Origin: Hyphomicrobium sp. ghe19
GTDB taxonomy: Bacteria > Pseudomonadota > Alphaproteobacteria > Rhizobiales > Hyphomicrobiaceae
Reading direction: 5' to 3'
Length of the DNA: 64,000 nucleotides
NCBI RefSeq assembly: GCF_902712875.1
Contig: NZ_LR743509.1
Coordinates: 310,001 to 374,000 of the forward strand
Shown here: positions 59,614 through 64,000 of the stretch, piece after piece
Layout: each line of letters starts with the position of its first letter
Position numbering within the stretch: the first letter of the stretch is position 1
Notes under the pieces: generated by a model
The model's database searches: none
What the model was told of the DNA's origin: nothing
Seen by the model: only the letters and a program-made list of their open reading frames with translations
Program-made: the position numbers and the translations under genes

Positions 59614-60963
59614 ATGACCTCGTCGACGACACGGCCCACAAGCGACGCTTTACTGGCCGACATGATGCTCTTGCATCCGAAGCTGATCGATCTTTCGCTC
59701 GGCCGCGTAGAGCGGCTGCTTGCAAAGCTCGGCCATCCCGAAAAAAAACTTCCGCCGGTGGTCCACATCGCGGGCACCAACGGCAAGGGTTCGGTTACGG
59801 CGTATCTTCGCGCTTTTGCTGAAGCCGCCGGAAAGCGCGTGCACGTCTATACCTCGCCGCATCTCGTGCGATTTCACGAGCGAATTTCGCTTGCCGGAGA
59901 TGACGGCAAATCGCATCCGATCGACGAGGACCTGCTCGTCGATGTTCTGACGCGCGTCCAAGCAGTGAACGACGGCGAGGACATCACGCAGTTCGAGATC
60001 ACGACAGCGGCGGCGTTTCTCGCGTTCTCGGAACGGCCGGCCGATGTTCTCCTGCTCGAAGTCGGGCTTGGCGGCCGGCTCGACGCGACGAACGTCATTA
60101 CTGAACCCGCGCTCACGGTCATCACGCCGATCTCGATGGACCACGCCGAGAAGCTCGGTCCGACGCTCGCCAAGATCGCTTTCGAAAAGTCCGGCATTCT
60201 GAAGCGCGGCGTTCCTGGGATCATCTCGCAGCAAACGGATGACGTTCTCGCGGTCCTTGAATCGCGCGCGCGGGCTGTAAAAACGTCGCTGACCGTCTGG
60301 GGTCGCGATTACGACGCTTACGAGCAGACAGGCCGTCTTATCGTGCAGCAGAACGATCGACTGCTCGACTTGCCTTTGCCGGCGCTCATCGGGCGGCATC
60401 AGATCATCAACGCTGGAACCGCCGTGGCGGCGGCGCTGACGCTCGGCGAAAGAATACCCTCTCTCGCGATCGACGAAAGCGCCCTCGAAGCGGGACTTCG
60501 TTCCGTCGAGTGGCCGGCGCGGATGCAGCGCCTGACGTCAGGGCCGCTGGCCGACATTCTTGGTGACGAGACGGAGCTATGGCTCGACGGCGGTCATAAT
60601 CCCGCCGCCGGAGATATGCTCGCCGATACGCTGGCAATGCTCGATGAGAAGTCGCCGAAGCCCGTCTATCTGATTGTCGGAATGATGGGCCAGAAGGATG
60701 CGCTTGGTTTTCTTGCGCCGTTCCGAGGGCTTGTGCGGGCCATCTATACAGTTCCGATCCCCGGAGCTAACGAGGCGCCGCATAGCGAAGAGAACCTTGC
60801 CGAGGTTGCGCGCGGGGCCGGCATGCAGGCGGCTGATCGCAAAAACGTGATTGATGCGCTCGAAACAATTGCTGGGCTTTCGAAGGGGCCGAAGCGCGTA
60901 TTGATATGCGGATCGCTCTATCTTGCAGGATATGTACTTTTATTGCACAAAGGCCATGAATAA
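59614..60963 (+). CDS. folC: Bifunctional folylpolyglutamate synthase / dihydrofolate synthase
   Basis: A 449-residue Mur-ligase-like enzyme. The P-loop is HIAGTNGKGSVTAYLRAFAEAAG; HVYTSPHLVRFHERI, LLLEVGLGGRLDATNVI and WLDGGHNPAAGDML follow in the usual order. It adds glutamate to dihydropteroate and to reduced folates. It starts 23 bp after accD. Confidence 0.95.
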   Translation: MTSSTTRPTSDALLADMMLLHPKLIDLSLGRVERLLAKLGHPEKKLPPVVHIAGTNGKGSVTAYLRAFAEAAGKRVHVYTSPHLVRFHERISLAGDDGKSHPIDEDLLVDVLTRVQAVNDGEDITQFEITTAAAFLAFSERPADVLLLEVGLGGRLDATNVITEPALTVITPISMDHAEKLGPTLAKIAFEKSGILKRGVPGIISQQTDDVLAVLESRARAVKTSLTVWGRDYDAYEQTGRLIVQQNDRLLDLPLPALIGRHQIINAGTAVAAALTLGERIPSLAIDESALEAGLRSVEWPARMQRLTSGPLADILGDETELWLDGGHNPAAGDMLADTLAMLDEKSPKPVYLIVGMMGQKDALGFLAPFRGLVRAIYTVPIPGANEAPHSEENLAEVARGAGMQAADRKNVIDALETIAGLSKGPKRVLICGSLYLAGYVLLLHKGHE

Positions 60964-61211
60964 AGTCGGCAAGGCAGCAGGTTCGTTGCGCAAGGTCAAA
61001 GTGCTTCGCCCGCATTCGATATTTACAGTACGAAAAGGTCACAAAAATCGCTAGGTTGGCGGGACAATGCCGGCCACGGCCAATGACGAAGCATAGCTGA
61101 TCTGCCAACTGAGAAGTCGAGGCTTCCGGGACCAAAGCGTAACAGAGCAACTCTAGAGAACTCCAACACCAACAAGACCGCCGTTCAGGCGTCATTCGGA
61201 GGAGATGCACG

Positions 61212-62732
<1,521 letters not shown>

Positions 62733-62754
62733 TGCCGGGCTTCGCGTAAGATCG

Positions 62755-62789
62755 AAGGGCATGTGCCGGTCCCGGTGCATGCCCTTTTT
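62755..62789 (+). terminator. Intercistronic terminator between ALDH and DUF779 genes
   Basis: AAGGGCATG / CATGCCCTT perfect 9-bp stem followed by TTTTT, starting 22 nt after the ALDH stop codon. The DUF779 start lies 20 nt further, so it may lower downstream expression rather than end the unit fully. Confidence 0.75.
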
Positions 62790-62809
62790 CACAAGAGGGA
62801 GAGTGCACG

Positions 62810-63205
62810 ATGGTCAATCGCGTGACGGCGACGCCCGATACTCTGACGCTTCTCAAGAAGCTCGAGGGTATCCACGGACCGCTGCTCTTTCATCAATCGG
62901 GCGGTTGCTGCGATGGCAGCGCGCCCATGTGCTACCCCCGTGCCGAGTTCAAGGTTGGCGCTCAAGACGTCTACATGGGCGAGATCGGCGGCCAGCCGTT
63001 CTACATGGGCCGCTCGCAATTCGAATACTGGCAGCACACGCATCTCATCATCGATGTCGTGCCGGGACGCGGATCGGGCTTCTCGGTCGAAAGCCCGGAG
63101 GGTGTTCGCTTCCTGACGCGGTCGCGCATTTATTCGGATGCTGAAAATGACGAACTCGATGCTTTGGGTCCGCCGCCGAGCGGCGTCGAGCATCCGCCTC
63201 TCTAG
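62810..63205 (+). CDS. DUF779 domain-containing protein
   Basis: A 131-residue protein with the DUF779 pattern: LLKKLEGIHGPLLFHQSGGCCDGSAPMC, a Cys-rich turn that could bind metal, and FYMGRSQFEYWQHTHLIIDVV. DUF779 genes are regularly next to AldB-type aldehyde dehydrogenases, and a role in maturation or regulation of that enzyme has been suggested by context only. GAGGGAGA upstream supports the ATG. Confidence 0.92.
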   Translation: MVNRVTATPDTLTLLKKLEGIHGPLLFHQSGGCCDGSAPMCYPRAEFKVGAQDVYMGEIGGQPFYMGRSQFEYWQHTHLIIDVVPGRGSGFSVESPEGVRFLTRSRIYSDAENDELDALGPPPSGVEHPPL

Positions 63206-63241
63206 GCGTTTCAAAAAATTCAAAATTCGGGAGAATAACCG

Positions 63242-63841
63242 ATGACGGTTTCACGGACACTGCGCGATATCACAGGGCTTGGCTATACGCCTGCGCGCAT
63301 CGCCAACTCTGCGCTGATCCTTATCGATTGCCAGAATACGTATCGCGAAGGTGTGATGCAGCTCGAGGGCGTCGAGCCCGCGCTCGTTGAATGTCAGGGT
63401 CTCTTAAAGCGTTACCGCGATGCAGGGCGGCCAGTCATTCACATCCAGCACGATGCCGGGGCCGGAACGCCTTACGACGTGAACGCTCCGATCGGCGCCA
63501 TCGCAGACGTGGTGAGCCCCAAAGCGGGAGAGCCAGTCGTCGTGAAGAACTATCCGAGTTCGTTCGAGAAGACGAACCTTGATGAGCTTCTGAAAGGCTA
63601 TGGCGTCGAGGAATTGACCATCGCCGGGTTCATGACGCACGTGTGCGTGAATTCGACGGCGCGGGCCGCTTTCAATCACGGCTATCGCGCTACAGTGGTC
63701 GGCAATGCGACGGCGACCCGCTCGCTTCCCAATCCTTCCGGCGGCGTTATTTCGGCGAAGGAGCTTCACGAAGCCAGCCTCGTGGGGCTCAATGATATAT
63801 TTGCCGTCGTCGTGCCGGCCGCGGACAAGATCACGGACTGA
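63242..63841 (+). CDS. Cysteine hydrolase (isochorismatase-like)
   Basis: A 199-residue alpha/beta hydrolase of the isochorismatase/nicotinamidase superfamily. The triad is visible as Asp in LILIDCQNTY, Lys in VVVKNYPSSF, and Cys in GFMTHVCVNSTARAA (with the preceding cis-peptide turn). The substrate is not evident. GGGAG upstream supports the ATG. A strong terminator follows. Confidence 0.9.
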   Translation: MTVSRTLRDITGLGYTPARIANSALILIDCQNTYREGVMQLEGVEPALVECQGLLKRYRDAGRPVIHIQHDAGAGTPYDVNAPIGAIADVVSPKAGEPVVVKNYPSSFEKTNLDELLKGYGVEELTIAGFMTHVCVNSTARAAFNHGYRATVVGNATATRSLPNPSGGVISAKELHEASLVGLNDIFAVVVPAADKITD

Positions 63842-63874
63842 TCGGGCCGGTCCCGCAAGAAAATTCCAAAGATA

Positions 63875-63901
63875 AAAAACCCCGCATTCAGCGGGGTTTT
63901 T
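63875..63901. terminator. Strong terminator after cysteine hydrolase gene
   Basis: AAAAACCCCGC / GCGGGGTTTTT, an 11-bp perfect stem with loop ATTCA. T-runs on both strands make it bidirectional; it also serves the minus-strand gene ending at 63934. Confidence 0.92.
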
Positions 63902-63933
63902 CAATTCCAGATGTCGTGCGTGAATGACGCGCC

Positions 63934-64000
63934 TTAAACGGCAGCGGCGACGCTCGACGTGATCCAGTCTTCGAGCTTTTTCTTCTGCACGATCGCGCCG
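63934..64000 (-). CDS. 3' end of probable thioredoxin gene (partial)
   Basis: Only the last 21 codons plus the stop are in the window. They read GAIVQKKKLEDWITSSVAAA and a final Val, resembling the C-terminal helix of thioredoxin (GxxxKxxLxxWI). In Hyphomicrobiales a thioredoxin gene usually lies next to folC and accD, which supports the call. The family cannot be confirmed without the WCGPC motif outside the window. Confidence 0.5.
   Translation of the reverse strand, partial: GAIVQKKKLEDWITSSVAAAV

Noticed and set aside
61050..61075. Possible sigma-54 promoter (TTGGCGGGACAATGCC) upstream of the aldehyde dehydrogenase
   Set aside because: The spacing between the GG and GC elements is 9 rather than 10 nt and the -24 element is degenerate.

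Overview
The window looks like chromosome of a methylotroph-like alphaproteobacterium of the order Hyphomicrobiales, most likely Hyphomicrobium or a near relative. This is inferred from gene order (aroA-cmk, rpsA-sppA-ihfB-lapA, trpFBA-accD-folC followed by a thioredoxin-like gene), a class II (CP4-like) EPSP synthase, a pqqA precursor peptide, polyhydroxyalkanoate genes, and promoter motifs of the EcfG, RpoH and FixK/FNR types. No prophage, transposase, integrase or CRISPR array was seen.

Region 1 (1-10.1 kb) holds small stress and envelope genes: a CsbD-like protein, an AI-2E-family permease with an extra C-terminal domain, short secreted peptides, a PHA-system protein, a membrane protein paired with a ClpP-fold periplasmic protein, a Csp-type copper-binding four-helix protein, and an ECF sigma factor with its ChrR-type zinc anti-sigma. 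Three to four GGAAC-N16/17-CGTT (EcfG general stress) promoters lie here. One precedes a possible small RNA and another precedes a 52-residue secreted peptide gene.

Region 2 (10.5-34.7 kb) is bounded by two identical tRNA-Leu(CAG) genes that also share about 40 bp of promoter. It is an accessory block suggestive of low-oxygen and stress physiology: porin, ChrA, universal stress protein, kinase/ATPase fusion, BON protein, P3B Mg2+ ATPase, acyl-CoA synthetase-GNAT fusion, PHA synthase, phasin, CBS-BON protein, Mla-type lipid ABC system, cytochrome c remnant, frameshifted alcohol dehydrogenase, PCMT-erythromycin esterase fusion and a DUF6455-like protein. FixK/FNR boxes occur at three places. 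A repeated ~100 bp element with internal dyad symmetry sits near each end in opposite orientation. Several genes at the right end are decayed.

Region 3 (34.8-42.6 kb) holds an NDUFA9-like epimerase, DUF1150 with Hsp20 under a good RpoH promoter, a periplasmic protein, an orphan pqqA, an ABC-F protein, and the cstA-ybdD pyruvate/peptide uptake pair next to tRNA-Ala(GGC).

Region 4 (42.6-64 kb) is core metabolism: aroA-cmk, the pyruvate dehydrogenase complex (aceE, aceF, and lpdA with its own lipoyl domain), rpsA, sppA, ihfB, lapA, trpF, trpB, trpA, accD, folC, then an aldehyde dehydrogenase-DUF779 pair, a cysteine hydrolase, and the 3' end of a probable thioredoxin gene on the minus strand running off the window.
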